Part shown: in pieces, positions 34,049 through 47,300 of the stretch
Layout of the letters: each line of letters starts with the position of its first letter
Numbering within the stretch: the first letter of the stretch is position 1
Assembly: GCA_013399695.1 (NCBI GenBank)
Contig: VXAU01003998.1
Span: forward strand, 1,046,770 to 1,110,769
Origin: Formicarius rufipectus
Lineage: Eukaryota > Chordata > Aves > Passeriformes > Formicariidae
DNA: 64,000 bases
Reading direction: 5' to 3'
Made by a program: the position numbers and the translations under genes
The notes under the pieces: model-generated
What the model saw: only the letters and a program-made list of their open reading frames with translations
What the model was told of the DNA's origin: nothing
Databases searched by the model: none

Positions 34049-36768
34049 AATAACGACTACATTTTTTTGTTATGCTGTTTCCTTCAGTGAACATTTTCAA
34101 GTGCCGGTGTTAATCTGGAGGTGCCTTGAGCCTTCGTAAACAGACTACAAATTGACTTTCAGTGGAGTTGGTTGTCCCAAATTAATCCATGCTAAAAACT
34201 TCCTTTAACACTGAAAAAGAAAACCCACAAAACAGGTATGTAATTCCACAGTTGAAGAGATAAGGCTCATGACTGCTCATGGATCAGCCTTGCACAGGCA
34301 ACACAACCAGGGAGAACCATCAGCAACACAAGGAAGCAGATTGAAATGTACCAGCTTGAACTCTCCTTTTCCAAACCCTCATTATAATTTTAGAGCCTTT
34401 GGTCTTTAACTACAGCATATACCTAAATGTGCTTGAATGTATAATTAAAAAAAGCAATAATTTAAAACCAGTCAAAAAGCCTCTGTAATACAAGAGTGAC
34501 TCCTATAATTAAAAGAAACAAGCACATTCTGGTATCACATGCTTTTGAAAATATTTACTACTCCTACTCCTATAATCTGAATTGGTGTTAGCACACTGGT
34601 ATTGCTGGAAAAAAAATTTCCCAATAAATAACTTCGACACTCTTAATTCTAATATAATTGTTTATAATTTCTCTTCAGTGACTTACTAGCCTGGCATTCT
34701 GCAGGTATTAGATCTCCTTTCTGCTCTGGTGAATGAGGTTTACACCTTAAAGCAGATGGGTGATATGCTGGCTTCCTGCCAGGTTCAAATGTGAACATTT
34801 GGATGTCATTCATTTGGGGATAGCCTGCTTCACTAAGTGACTCAAATCTTATGCCCTAGAGCCTTAACAAAAAACATTTAAGAAAGCCACTATCACATTC
34901 AACATTTATTTCAAAGACATTGTCTTTCCTGAGTCAAGTTAATTTTATCAAGACCAGTCTCAACAATCATCTTCAGCCACAAACCTGATACATGCCCTAA
35001 GGGTACTATACCAAGTATAAGCATTTCACTTTCTTTCATGCATTTAAAAAGGCTATACCTGCACTGCTTTACTGCCCCAGAAAGCAGCAGTATCACTCAG
35101 ATATTTTAACTTAGAACTTAGGCTTTAGAATAAGCACTTGGATAGATAAGGACATGGATGTCCAGCACAGGATGACCACATTCAACTTTATCCTTTTATT
35201 AGAACCCTTTTTCCATCCAGGGCTGCTCCATCAATGCAAACCCTGCACAATTAAACATCGTTGCTTCTAGTTCAGTTCTCTGCTACATCTGTATTTGTAG
35301 TCCCTTCATGTTAGGGGCATGCTTAGGTTATTAAAATGTGGTAAGAATACCAGTTTCAACCTCTCCTTCTCCCTAGCTATCCACACAGGAGCACAAAAGG
35401 CAAATAGTGGATCCAGAAGGTGGTAACAGTTCACTTTGTTTACCTGTGCCTAGTCTATCTGGGTTTCTGTACTGTGCTCATCAACACAGATACACAGCCT
35501 TAAATAGTAGACTAAAAAAAATGCAACAGCTTGCCTTCCCCTCTTCCCAGAAAGGAAACATGCACTGAGCAATGTTTTGTCTAGATAGAGAAGCTGACAC
35601 GCACAAGTTGTTATGGATCTCTGTCAGAGAAGGTGAGATGAAAAAGGCACATGCTGGTGATAAGCTCTGCAATTATTCCAGGAGGATTTTGCATGACTTG
35701 CCTGCAGTCCTGAGCTTCACTCAACAATATAATCCAAAGAAACAAACCTCTCATGGCCACACAAATCCCAAGGCTCTACTTGACCTGAGGTGACTCTCAC
35801 ACCACACAGCCTCACGCTGAGTTACCTTAGTAAGAGCTGACATTAATTAACAGGTGTCCAAGGCAGTAAGCAAACACCATTTTGGATTCTGCATCAGCAC
35901 AGATTTCTACTTCTAGCTCAGGGGTCAGACTGGCATCACAGTCAGTCTTGGGATTTTCATTCTGTACTCCAGCAAATACTACAGACATGCTCTTTCATAC
36001 CTTAATCTGAGACCTTACCAGAGAGGACTTGAATGTGATCTGATGTTGCATGGAAGCAGGTGGCAGGTATGCTGCATCTGAGGGAGGCACAGCTGCCAAG
36101 GAGACACACTCAAAATCTCACATTGCTAGAGATATAAAAGGTCTCACAGTATCTCCTGTTCTGAGGATAAAAAGACAGCAAGTTACTTTACCTCCTCGAC
36201 TATGCACCACAAATTGGGACTATTCAAAAACATTGTTTTCTCAGATCTTGATTGAAGCGTTTCTTTCTTTTCAGAAGTTCCTGATTTCATAACATTTATA
36301 ATTCAAATCACCACAAAGGCACCAAACATATCCTTCTGACTTCTAGTTGCCCCAGCGCTTTGTCTCCATGTCGAAACATGCTGTGTATATATTTTGAAAT
36401 TTGAGTAGTCAATTGCTTTCCATAGCATGCTCTTTATGAAGTGTGGGTGACAGTGTCAATGGGAAGTAAGATTTCATCCAAAGAGCTGTTTTTCTTCTTT
36501 GCTTTCCAGAATGCTTTATCTGCATTAACAGGAGATGCTGAACACCTCATACCAAGTCTCCTCCCACACCTTACTTCAGTATGAAGAATAAAGTACTGAG
36601 TAATCTTGTAATTCTCGTTCTTAGCTTCTAAGGACCAGTGCAGTGCTTTCAAACCACCCCACCTCTGTCTTCTTTTCCCTTACTTGAAAATTCTGCTAGA
36701 AGAATGGTTTTATCTTGCATCCCTCAACTTCCACTGACAATTATGTACAACAAACTTGCTTGATTGTT

Positions 36769-37908
36769 CCTGAAGGGTTTGTGTGGCAAGGTTTTGGTAA
36801 CAGGATTGGGAGGGGATGCTACAGGGATGGCTTCTTTGAGAAGCTGCTAGAAGCACCCCCATGTCTGACAGAGACAATGCCAGCCAGCTCCAAAATGGAC
36901 CCACCGCTGGCCAAGGCAGGACCAATCAGATGGTCATAGCACCTCTGTGATAATACATTTAAGAAGGAAAAAATAGTTATGTCACAGAATTAAATGTGGC
37001 CAGAGAAGAGAGGAGTGAGAATACGTGAGAGAAACAGCCCTGCAGGTACCAAGGTCAGTGCTGAAGGAGGGGGGGGAGATGCTCCAGGTGATGGAGCAGG
37101 GATTACCATGCAGGCTGAGGTACAGACCATGACCATGGTGAAGCAGCTGTCCCCCTGCAGCCCGTGGAGGTCCATAGGGGTGCACAGATACACCTGCAGC
37201 CTTTGGAGGACCTCACATCAGAGCAGGTGGATTGCCAAAAGCAAGCTATGACTCCTGGGAAGCCTGTTCTGGAACAGGCTCCTGGCAGAGACTGGGAGAC
37301 CAATGGAGAGAGGAGCCTATGCTGGAGCAGGTTTGATGGCAGGACTTGTGACCCTGTGGGAGATCCAGACTGGACAAGAACATTCCTGAAGGACCACATC
37401 CCATGGAAAGGACCCACACTGGAGCAGTTTGTGAAGAACTGTAGCCTGTAGAAGAATCACATTGGAGAAGATCATGGAAGACTGTCTTCTGTGAGAGAGA
37501 CCCCATGCTGGAGCAGGGGAAGGACTCCTCTCCATCAGGAGGAAGCAGAAGCAGAAACAACCTGTGATGTACTGACTGCAACTCCCATTCCCTGAATTGC
37601 TCAACTGGAGAAGGTAGAGAATCAGGAACAAAATTAAGATCAGGAAAGAGGGAGGGATGAGGGGAAAGTGTTTTTAAGACTCATTTTACTATTCATTATC
37701 TTGCTGATTTTGATTGGTAATAAATTCAACTAATTTCCCCAAGCTGAGTCTGTTTTGCCCACGATGGTAATTGGCAAGTGATCTCTCCCTGCCCCTATCT
37801 CAACTCATGAGCCTTTTGTACATTTTCTCTCCCCTATCCTGTTGTGGAGGGGACTGACAGAGTGGCTTTGGTGGGCAACTGGCCTCCAGCCAGGGTCAAA
37901 CCACCATA
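36769..37908 (+). mobile_element. Probable solitary LTR of an avian endogenous retrovirus
   Basis: A block of about 1.1 kb that I recognise as a dispersed bird repeat. It begins around GTGTGGCAAGGTTTTGGTAA, has an ACCAATCAGA box (about 36921) and a TATAish AATACATTTAAG (about 36952). It then has a G-rich middle with repeated CTGGAGCAG units, then GGTAATAAATTCAAC (polyadenylation signal, about 37720) and CCCAAGCTGAGTCTGTTTTG, ending near CAGCCAGGGTCAAACCACCA. CCAAT, TATA and AATAAA in order support LTR function and plus orientation. No internal retroviral genes flank it, so it looks solitary. I could not find a clear target-site duplication, so the ends are approximate. The many overlapping open frames at 36.9-37.6 kb on both strands come from this repeat. 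Confidence 0.6.
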
Positions 37909-40900
37909 ATAGCATTAATTATATTGGGAAGATCATAAGAAGACTGGACAAGAGCTACATTTTATGCATGGCCCAGGTAGAAGCCCTGTGATCTACTTCA
38001 GATGTGCTGAGCAGAAGCACAAGACAAAAGATGAAGCAGAGCAGTATCAATTCCTATTTTTGCGGGATAACTATAACATTGTTCATCCTTTCATCTTTAC
38101 AGATCTTGAAATGATCTTACCAGCTGAGGGGACATAGCATCACCAAATCCAGGGGTGCACCAAATAGGAGCAGCACTTTCATAGCATGCAAAAAACCCTC
38201 CAGAATAAAGGAAGCTTCACCTTAAGAGCTGTTGCAAAAGCATTTTTCCCCTACAGAAAATAACACAGGCTCTTCAGTGTGCTAGCAAAGGACATTCAGA
38301 ACCTGTCAGTACCAGTGAGCACGCAGGATGCTAAAAGGGGCCATTTTGAGAGTCCCTGCTCAAACATGACAGAAAGATAAATGACCTACTCTGAAAAAGC
38401 TTTCCTGTATTTATCTTTGTCTCCCAGAGAAGGCATACAAAATAGAAGGCATTTAGTATCTCTCAAGAGTGCCATCCCTCTTCTCAAAAGGCTGCAAAAT
38501 TGGTCAGACGAAACTTTTACCTATCTCATCAGAAATGTTGCCTGTGTAAGGAAGTCAGGACCAAGCCTTACAGTCTAACCATCTCCCGTTTTATTTCTGG
38601 GCTCAGAAGTAAGAGGCACTTTAAACATACACAGAGAGAAGGTAAAGGCATTCAAACTGCTCAAGACTTCACAAAGCAACAACTCTGGACTGTCATTTGA
38701 AGGTCAGTCAGCAACATACATTATTTATCTGCCTATAGTCAAACAACTTGAGTAGAAAGGACTTAGAATATGTTAATTAAATCTGGAACATTAGTAGGTT
38801 TTTCATAACTGTGGCATTTTATCTATGAAAAGCAATGAAAAAGTGGTAATAGCTGTAGTCTTTGAACATATGCTTAATGAATAAATCTGTTAGGAAAAAA
38901 AGGCTTGTGTGTATTGGAGGGGGGTAGTATGTTTGTTCTCACTTAAAGTGTGACATGATGGCAATCATCAACAGCAAATGGCATCTATTGTCGGGATTAA
39001 GTAAAATTTGGTTTGGCCATTTACTTTCAGGTGAAATTGCATCTTTCTTTTAAATAACATTCTTTTAAGCTAAACAGCGGAGTTGAAAATAAAGCACAAC
39101 TAGATGCACTCAATTAAGGGCACCTGGTAAGCATTCATACTCTTTGGTAGGTGCAAAGAGCCACAATACAGTAATATCCAGGCAGCTTGCTACCACAGCA
39201 TGGGGTGCAGCACACAGAAAGCCAACAGCCTACAGTGAAGAGGCATTCAGACCCCATGGGGAGAACAGTCTAACAACCCAGTGCTACCACATATCGTAGC
39301 AGTGGGTGGAATTTCAGGGATGAAATTATATGGAATAAAGTGCAACATAAAACCTGAACAGAATAGACTACGTAAAACTCTGAAGACAACCAGAAAGCTA
39401 TGATAAAAAAGCACATGAGAACAAACTGGGTTTCCATTTGCATGAGCAGGGGGAAAAGTTTAACAAGCTGGTAGATTTGCTTGTGAAATTAAAATGCCAA
39501 TTCCTTACATTGGGAAGCAAATATGAAAAATATCCCCAGCTAAGCCATAGATGGCTGGGTACTTTTAAAGGAAGCTCAACAAATGTTGCTAAAATGCACA
39601 GCTAAACAGTGAAACATGTCAGTATTTACTTAATTTCTGCCCTCCCAAAAGCTCCTCTCATGGATTCAGTGCCTGAATCTCTCCCTCCTCTGCTTCATCT
39701 GAGATCTTAAGATCCTCAGTTACATTCTGAATGCTCCTAAGGAATGCTCACCAAGGCAGACTCCCCCTCCTGTTCTTTCCTTCAATAATATGCTTGAATA
39801 TGGCTCCTTTTTTTGGCAACACAGCCAGATCTCAATTGGAAGGTGCATTTTGTGGTGAAAGAGCCATGGGGAACTCCCAAGTTGCCTTCATTCAAATTTT
39901 CTGGTGCAACACATGGCACCATCTAATAGGTGAGACCATGCCATGATCATCTCTTCTTTGACAACTCCTTTCAAGGAGCAGAGTTGGGAAACAGCTCCTC
40001 ACTGCTTTTGGACAGCTGAACATGAAACAATGCCTGCTCTCTATCAGCTTTGTTAACTTGCCAATCCTTACAGTCCCTCCCCTTTCCTTTCAGAATTTTA
40101 CCTTATGAAGATGCAGAGCAGACCCAGAATAATAAAGATCATAGATCATGTATAGGTGGAAAGAGATAAGAAGATGCACAAATATAAAGCAAGTCTCAGG
40201 TTCCCAAGACTTCCTTTCCAAAACAGAACAGTGATACAATGAAAAAACATTCCATCATTAAAACATCTAATTTTTGAGGATGGTATTTCCCCAACAACTC
40301 ACCTCCTAATGCTACCCTTATTGAAATACTTTGCTTATTGAGGTTTCTTGCAATTTCCCCATGCTGACATCAACAGCAGGTGTAAGAAAAGCATGAAAAC
40401 TCAATCCACAAACTGGTAACGCAGAGGTCAAGAAAGCATGATTTCCAGCAACAGTAGAGGTTTGAAATGCTGTGATGACATTAGACTTCCAACAAAGGGT
40501 GGTTTGCTTCAGCTAAAACAAGTTCATAAACTGTCACAGGCATACACATTGTCAGCAAGGTTCTGTTCTCAAAAATTACTATTTTTTTTTTAACCATGCT
40601 GATTCTTTACTTATTTCAGCATGTAGTCCTGCAATTAATTTGCCTATTAATTAATCAGTCTACTAATCCAAACAGTGACCATGAGACATACACAAAATTT
40701 AATATGTAACAATGTGCCCAATTCAACATACTGAACTGTTTTGGATTTCATGTCCATGAAATAGGCTCTTTGGTATTTCTGATTTCGGAAATGTCTGTTC
40801 TATGGCATTAAACTGGGTCCTGTAAAACCACTCAGTTAAGTTCCAAAATGGACTCACAGTAAAAAGCAGCAAAAGGAGAAGACAAAATACAGATGACAAA

Positions 40901-43900
40901 AGAAGGTGTGAATATATTTGAGAATAATGGAAATGAGAATATCTGATAACAAATGAAAGGAAGAAAATAAATGCAAGGCCATAGAAGAGAAGCCCATAGG
41001 AGGAGGAGGAGTGCGAAAGCCTGACAGAAGGATTCAGTGGAGAATAAAAACAGCATCTGGCAATAGCTCAAATGAAACAAGGTAGCATATGCAAGAAGTA
41101 CAGTACACTGACAACTTCCTGCCTCTTGGGGATTAAATAACCTCAGAGTTAGGGTAGACATTCTTCCCTCCTTCTCTGGAATATCTTGCTCTAAACTCTG
41201 AAAGAGAAAAAAAAACAAACCTGATTCAACTTTTCTGTGATTGTCATTTCCCAATTTCAGATGCGAGCTCTCAAAGGAAATTTTCAAAGGCAAAGCTGCA
41301 GAACTCAGATTTTTATTTTGATTCATTTTTCTAGTGGGAAACATGATGGTGGATACCTGCTCCCCAGCTCATTTCAAGAGGCCAAATTTTTGAAAGGTCT
41401 TGGTAAATTTTCAAAAGCCTCAATCCAGCCAGATAAAACTCTAGTTCTGCTGAAGCAACTTTAACTGTTCTTCAAAACATGGCCTAAGTTTAATTTTCAA
41501 AAGCAGCTTAAAATATGGCATGTCTTTCACACTGAAAGACAGTGACACGACACTACTTCTGAAACTGAGACTGACGTGGTTTTCAAACTGTTGCCTACCG
41601 TGTGCTTTTGCTTCCTTTAACTGCGTGTCTATGAATACAGCACAGAAATGTGTCTATTGTCACTCACTGTAAAGAACACACAGGTGCAGTTGTGAGAACG
41701 TCAAATACTACAAACTGGGCAGTTTGAGGACAGTCCATCATTCCAAATCTTACACCTCAGTGTAAGTGATGTTTATGATATTAACAATTGCACAAAAGCT
41801 GAGAAAGTCTCACATGGGGAGCTATTACAGTACAAGCCAGGGCCTAATAGAACTTGAGTTTTGTTAGCTCTCACAGCGGCAGAAAATGTCCTCTGAGGTA
41901 GATACACCAAGACAAACAATGCCATTTCAGGGAATATCCCCCTAGTTTTGTGTCACTGTGCATATGCACAGGCTGCCACATCTAACTGTACAGCTCCATC
42001 TGACTGCACAGCAGGAACAAACTACAACCACAGTTCCTCACCCCTATGACCATCTGGAAGAGCACTGTAACCGAGTTTGCTGCTGCTCTCCTCAAGTCCG
42101 TATGCCAATATTTCCTTCACCAGAAACCAAGAAATAAAAAGACAAAGATGATGCCCTCCAGATCTCACTCTAACAAAGAGCACGTGATCATATTTACCTT
42201 TTGGGACAGTCCCTATTCCTGAAGATCAAGCTTAAAAGGCAGGAGCTACACAGAGAGGCAAGAGCAAGGAGGGGAAAACTGTCCTAATATGAATGGTGAA
42301 AGGAGGACTGACAGAACAGTCTTGAATAATCACTGGAGAAACATGACAGCCCAGAAATACTATTTTGCTGCCTGTGTAGTAGTGGAGACACAGTAGAATG
42401 TACTCCTACCTTGGACTTAGGACCCCAATCTCCTTAGGGACTGACTGAAACTGAAAACAAAACAAAACAAACAAAAAACCCAAAACAAAGAACAAAAAAA
42501 CCCACTCGATGGTTTACCTTTGAAACACAGGTGCCAACTTCTGCCAGCACTCCTGAATCATACCATATTAAGTACGCTCCAACGTCCTGTCAGCATATGC
42601 TCATGATTCTCAAGAAATACTTAAACTTCTCAAGTTACATTCTTGTACTAAGGTTCAAAGACTGAAACCAAAATAAATAATTGGTGTGATCAAATGAATA
42701 TGAATGTGAGGCCAAACTCAGGTGTATTCCACTTCAGTTGGTTATTTTATGATTGCAAGCACAGTACTGACTCATCAAGCAAACAAGAGGCAGCTTCATC
42801 TTATCAATTTGGAAAAAAAAAAAAACCAAACCAAAACAAACACCAAATGATTCTATCACTACAACTCCAAACGCAGTGCTCAGCTGGGAAAGAAAGAGGC
42901 AGGATGGAATGCAGCTGGAGGAAAACAGGTGTGCATCATTTGGAAAGCATGGAAAAACTCACAGCTGCTGGTGAAGGAGCAGCAGCACAGTGGTTAGAAT
43001 AACTGTGCAGAGGCAATCCAACTCACAAGCTGGAACTTTGCACCAAAGCACTGTGATAGATCAGCCTGTGTATATCTTTCACTTGGGCTGGTAGGTTGTA
43101 GACAATACACACTGCTTCACAAATATCACTACAAACTGCTGTCTTCAGAAACATCCAGCTGATGTGGCTCTGCTAAGACTTTTGAAGTTCCAGGTAAATA
43201 TCTGCAGCAGTTTATAATCTGACAAAGCACCAATACCAAGCTGTCAGTATTGCCAGAGACCAGCCAACTTCAGTGTTTTTAAGTTACAATGACATGATGA
43301 ATGGCAATTTCTCCATGGTGACCTAGAAAGGCACTTAGTGATACAGAGACCCAGGGACATATCAGCAAATGGATTCTGCTATCTTTTCATGTAGGTTGCA
43401 TGACCAAAATTTCCAGCTTTCACTGGAACATCAGTGGAAAGCAAATATCAGTTCCCTTAAATGCCTCATAAAATCCCAGTCTGAATAACAGAACATTATC
43501 TTTGTTATTCAACAATAAGATACCCTTGATACTGTGACTGTTATGCTGGACTAATGGAGCTGACAGAGGAGTAAACATACATCAAGTGACAGCATCCAAA
43601 GGTTCAAGTCTTTAAATTACAAATACCAGTTTACCAAAGTCATACCTCCTGCTTAGGGTGAAGCAAGATAACTTGATGCTGCATAGAATGGTTGAAAAAC
43701 GATCAAATACAAGAATAATTAACAAAAAACCCCAAAACAAAACAAAAACAAGACCTAAGAATTTACCTAGCCCTTCATTAAGATACGATAATACTGAAAC
43801 TGTACTAGAACTGTACTAAATCAGTAAGGACCACATAACTAAAACTGACACATGATAATTTACCAAATAGATACTTGTCAAAATGAATAGACTGATTTTC
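37909..43900. other. Gene-free stretch
   Basis: No exon or repeat family recognised apart from A/C-rich tracts at 42453-42503, 42811-42840 and 43720-43751. The 170-codon open frame at 40832-41344 (minus) is not supported as a gene. Confidence 0.5.
42453..42503 (+). repeat. A-rich simple repeat with C interruptions
   Basis: CAAAA/CAAA units. Two similar tracts follow at 42811-42840 and 43720-43751. Confidence 0.85.
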
Positions 43901-43910
43901 AATTTAACTG

Positions 43911-43916
43911 TTTATT
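43911..43916 (-). terminator. Possible polyadenylation signal AATAAA for the 44.2-kb ORF
   Basis: The plus strand TTTATT is AATAAA on the minus strand, about 255 bases past the TGA of the orphan ORF. The hexamer is common in AT-rich DNA, so the support is positional only. Confidence 0.25.
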
Positions 43917-44171
43917 GAAATTAGAGTCCCTGTAGATGAACCTGTGAATACAACATACTTTGGCACTGCAAACTACCACGTCCTCCTCATCTCTTTGATT
44001 CTTAAATGCTGTTAAGAGACAAACTGAGATTTCCATCAGTTTTGTTTTCTACAGTGTTTTCTGTATACACTGCAGAATAAACTTGCTTTAATACAGATTT
44101 AACTGAAAGAATTCAGCTTCAAACTGTCAAGCCAAGTGCACACTCCTTCAAAAACAGCATGTTAATTTTTC

Positions 44172-44359
44172 TCATCCCCACAGACTCATGTGACCTCTTT
44201 TATCTGTATCCTGTTTTCCACCCGCACAGAGCAGTTCATCGCTCTGTTGGGCAGCTACAGCAAAACTTTTCAATCCTCCAGGAACATCATCTAGTTTTAA
44301 TTTCACTCTGCATACTTTTTGCTTCATGTCAGATGTGAGCATGAGAACATGAGGCAGTT
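44172..44359 (-). CDS. Unassigned terminal-exon-like ORF
   Basis: On the minus strand an acceptor TTAATTTCACAG is followed by an open frame reading LPHVLMLTSDMKQ, KVCRVKLKLDDVPGGLKSFA and SDELLCAGG, closing with DKRGHMSLWG and TGA at 44174-44172. Codons look protein-like (GCTGTAGCTGCC, GAGCGATGAACTG) and keep CpGs in a CpG-poor region. An AATAAA lies about 255 bases downstream (43916-43911), so a last exon with a short 3' UTR is possible. I do not recognise the protein. The tail resembles the end of a beta-propeller blade (LLCAGG...SLWG), which is only an impression. No partner exons were identified to the right, so a processed or partial pseudogene, or chance, are real alternatives. Confidence 0.3.
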
Positions 44360-47300
44360 CTGTGAAATTAATAGCCTTCCAGTTACTTAAAATGACCATT
44401 TTTCAACCTAGTAAATCAATTTATGGTTTCACCATCCCTATTTATTGGCTGGCATAAACACATCTTAACAGTGTTCCAAGGGATCTTTCAGAATTTGAAT
44501 TTGCCCTCCCACCTACGCTAATCAAGCAATTCCTTAGAAGTTTTTCATTAGCTCCTATGACCTATGATGAAAACAACATTTTCTTTTATGAGTTTTATTC
44601 ACTGCTCAACTTAGGAATGACAAAAAAACCTTTGGCCACGTTCTATAGTATTTTATGCAATACTGAAGTTTATTAGTGTATTTGTGACAGCTGAATGGAA
44701 CTATACCCTTTTCTTAGCCAAATTTGAAACAAGGGCCAGTCCTATGATAAGGCCTCTTGAACGACTTTTACCTCAAACATTTATTGGAGTGTTTTCCATC
44801 AACTTTAAAGACACGGATTTGCAATTTCCATACTCAAGTCATTCCTAAAATTAGTGTCATTGATACTTTCTAAGCACCCTTACCTCTTGTGCCAAAACCA
44901 GTGTGTTCAGCCACCTCAGACCGAGGCTTTTACAGGCTATGTTTTCAGCCAGCACACTTGCCAAGGGTATCCCCTATACAGACTTCCTTCCATGGTATTT
45001 TACCAATACTTCCATGAAGGCATGTGCATGACCTTCAGCTCACATTCAGCTGCAAAGTTTCAGCACAAGTCTTTTTGTTGGAATTATTTGACATCAACGT
45101 CACATGATAAATGATAGTCAAACTTTTCTTTCTGCCCTCCCACATCAGGTTGTTCCAGGCTAAGCTTTTCTGCAAGGCAGAACTACCCACGCCTTCTTCT
45201 GCAATAAAAACAAAACTGTTTGAAAAACTTCCCTTTGTACTGCCCACATAAAAAGAGTAAGCCAGTATCACTGCTGGATTAAAGATCTTTCTGATGAACA
45301 ATCTTGAAGGTTCTGTGCACAAACACATGGTTCATAGGAAGTGAAATGCAAAAGACCTCTGAATACACTCATTATCCATAAGAATCATATATTGCATTTA
45401 GACCACATAAATTAATTTTTCTTAACTATCCAGTGAAAAAAACAGGATCTGTGTACGTTTTCTATGTTAGTGGATGGAACAAATTCACTCATGGTTTAAC
45501 TGCATACTTCTAAGTCCATTTTACTACAAATTTCAGTGCAGGGAAAATTTGATAAACTCTGCAAAGTGATTTCTGAACTCATTATTTTGTATAAGCAGCA
45601 GAACTGTGTTCACATCTTTCTTTGAAATTAATACAGTCTATGATTACAAGGGTCATGTAACATTCATCATATTTTTTTCTCCTGTCAGACTTTCAAGGAT
45701 AAGTGCTGTGAGGTAAGAAGTGTGTGCTTGTCATTTACTGTATATTTGCAGATGCTCTACCAAAATGAAGCTTCCAATTATTTGGCACACTGACACAACA
45801 CCTCAATAAAAAATTAAATAACACTGCTAGTTTATGGCCTAGGTTTAACAATGGCCTCAATGGGTCTGGACAAGGATATAAGGAACACTAAAATGTGTAA
45901 AACAATAATGTGACTTTCTGAGCTTATAGAAAAAAAAAGTGCATACTTTCTGCCATCAAATGAATGGCAAGCACTGACTGTTAGTTGGCCAAAGCTGACC
46001 AGTTATTTCTAATTTGTCAAGGGAATGTGAATGCCCAGGAGAAACACCGGTTGGTCACCTGAAGCTTTTCAGGATTCTTATATAAATAATAAAAGATCAC
46101 AGCTCAAAAAGGGTTTTTCAGAAGTAAAGCATACAGCAAGTGGAATGAACCTGTTCACCTTTTGGTTTATTTGCACACAGAACATTTTTTGCCCTCCAAA
46201 CAAGCCCTAATAAAGGTTTTCAGCATCCTCTTTCAATAAGCTGGAAGTTGATACCAAAGGCCCACCCACATCCAGATGAACTGGCTTCTCTGCCATAAAA
46301 ACAACTGCAAACTGCAACAGTCTGCAAGATGGTATGGAAGGCCAGTCCAGTGCACCATTAACTGTAACCAGTAATTAAATCTTCTAACCAGTAAAAAGAA
46401 AAAAGGTTTATCTACACTGGATTCAAAGTCCAAAGCCCAGTTGCTCTGTTCAGACAGGAAACACTTTTCTGTAAGAGACAGAATATATTTAGAAAAATGG
46501 CTTGAAAACACCCACTGCCTTGATGGTTAAACAAAACTAATTTACTTACTGCTTACCACAAATAAAGAAAAAATAATAAAAAGTGCTTGACACAGCTATG
46601 GACTGGATTTAAAAGGACTTTTTAAGGAATTCTTAGGAGACAAAGGCTCGATCCTTTCAGCTTCCTTAGAAATTTGAGCTAGAAAAACTTCATAGACATC
46701 AAGCAGGCAATAGAGGTAAAATGGCAAGAGTCACAGATAAATGAAAAAATATACACCATTATGAAAAGATGTATGAAAAATGACCTTCCGTGCTGCAAAA
46801 CATTTAAAACCTGCAACAAATTTTCTTTTCCCCTCTTTTTCCTTGTTCCTTTCATTCTCCAAGAAAATTAGGACAAGTTCTGAAAGAGGGTATGGCTGTA
46901 TTTTTCATCTGTACTGAAGGTACAATATGATACATCTCATCTTCCTTGTCTCACTTACCATCTGACTTGCATTCAGTTCTTTCAGTCACATAGTAGCTTG
47001 GTTCCAATGTCTGCTCCAGGACAGATGGTCCTCTGGGATTATCATTTACGTCCTTCATGCACTAGAATCCTGAAAATTAAGTGAAAAATGGAAGCTTTAA
47101 CACTATCAGCTGTCTAAGAACTACTCAGAGCTTTTATACACAATTATTCTTGACAATAAATTCTAAAAGACCATGATGTGATGTTCATCCATGAAGAAAA
47201 TGTCGAGCCACTGATGTGTGGGGTGAGGTGAAACACAGAAAGGAGAAGTGTATTGCTGTGTTATTACTGATACACGGATATTCCCTGCATGTATGAACTG

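Larger units (their letters stand above)
25603..36768. other. Gene-free stretch upstream of PTPN5
   Basis: About 11 kb with no recognisable coding exon. It contains A/C-rich simple sequence (27579-27638), a T/G-rich tract (33981-34048) and two small CpG-retaining patches (28575-28640, 31450-31540) described separately. Open frames of 60-120 codons here have no family motifs, and several overlap on opposite strands. Confidence 0.5.

Noticed and set aside
36994..37631. Six overlapping open frames of 67-111 codons on both strands
   Set aside because: All lie in the probable LTR and come from its stop-poor internal repeat units, with no retroviral protein motif.
40832..41344. 170-codon open frame on the minus strand, the longest in the window
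   Set aside because: No domain or motif, composition follows local low-complexity (leucine, phenylalanine and serine from AT/pyrimidine-rich DNA), no promoter-like or splice context, and its upstream part overlaps another frame on the opposite strand.
44880..44970. Minus-strand stretch ending LNTLVLAQE before a GTAAGG donor
   Set aside because: Short, no acceptor found in a suitable place, and its phase 0 donor does not fit the phase of the 44.2-kb acceptor, so likely chance.
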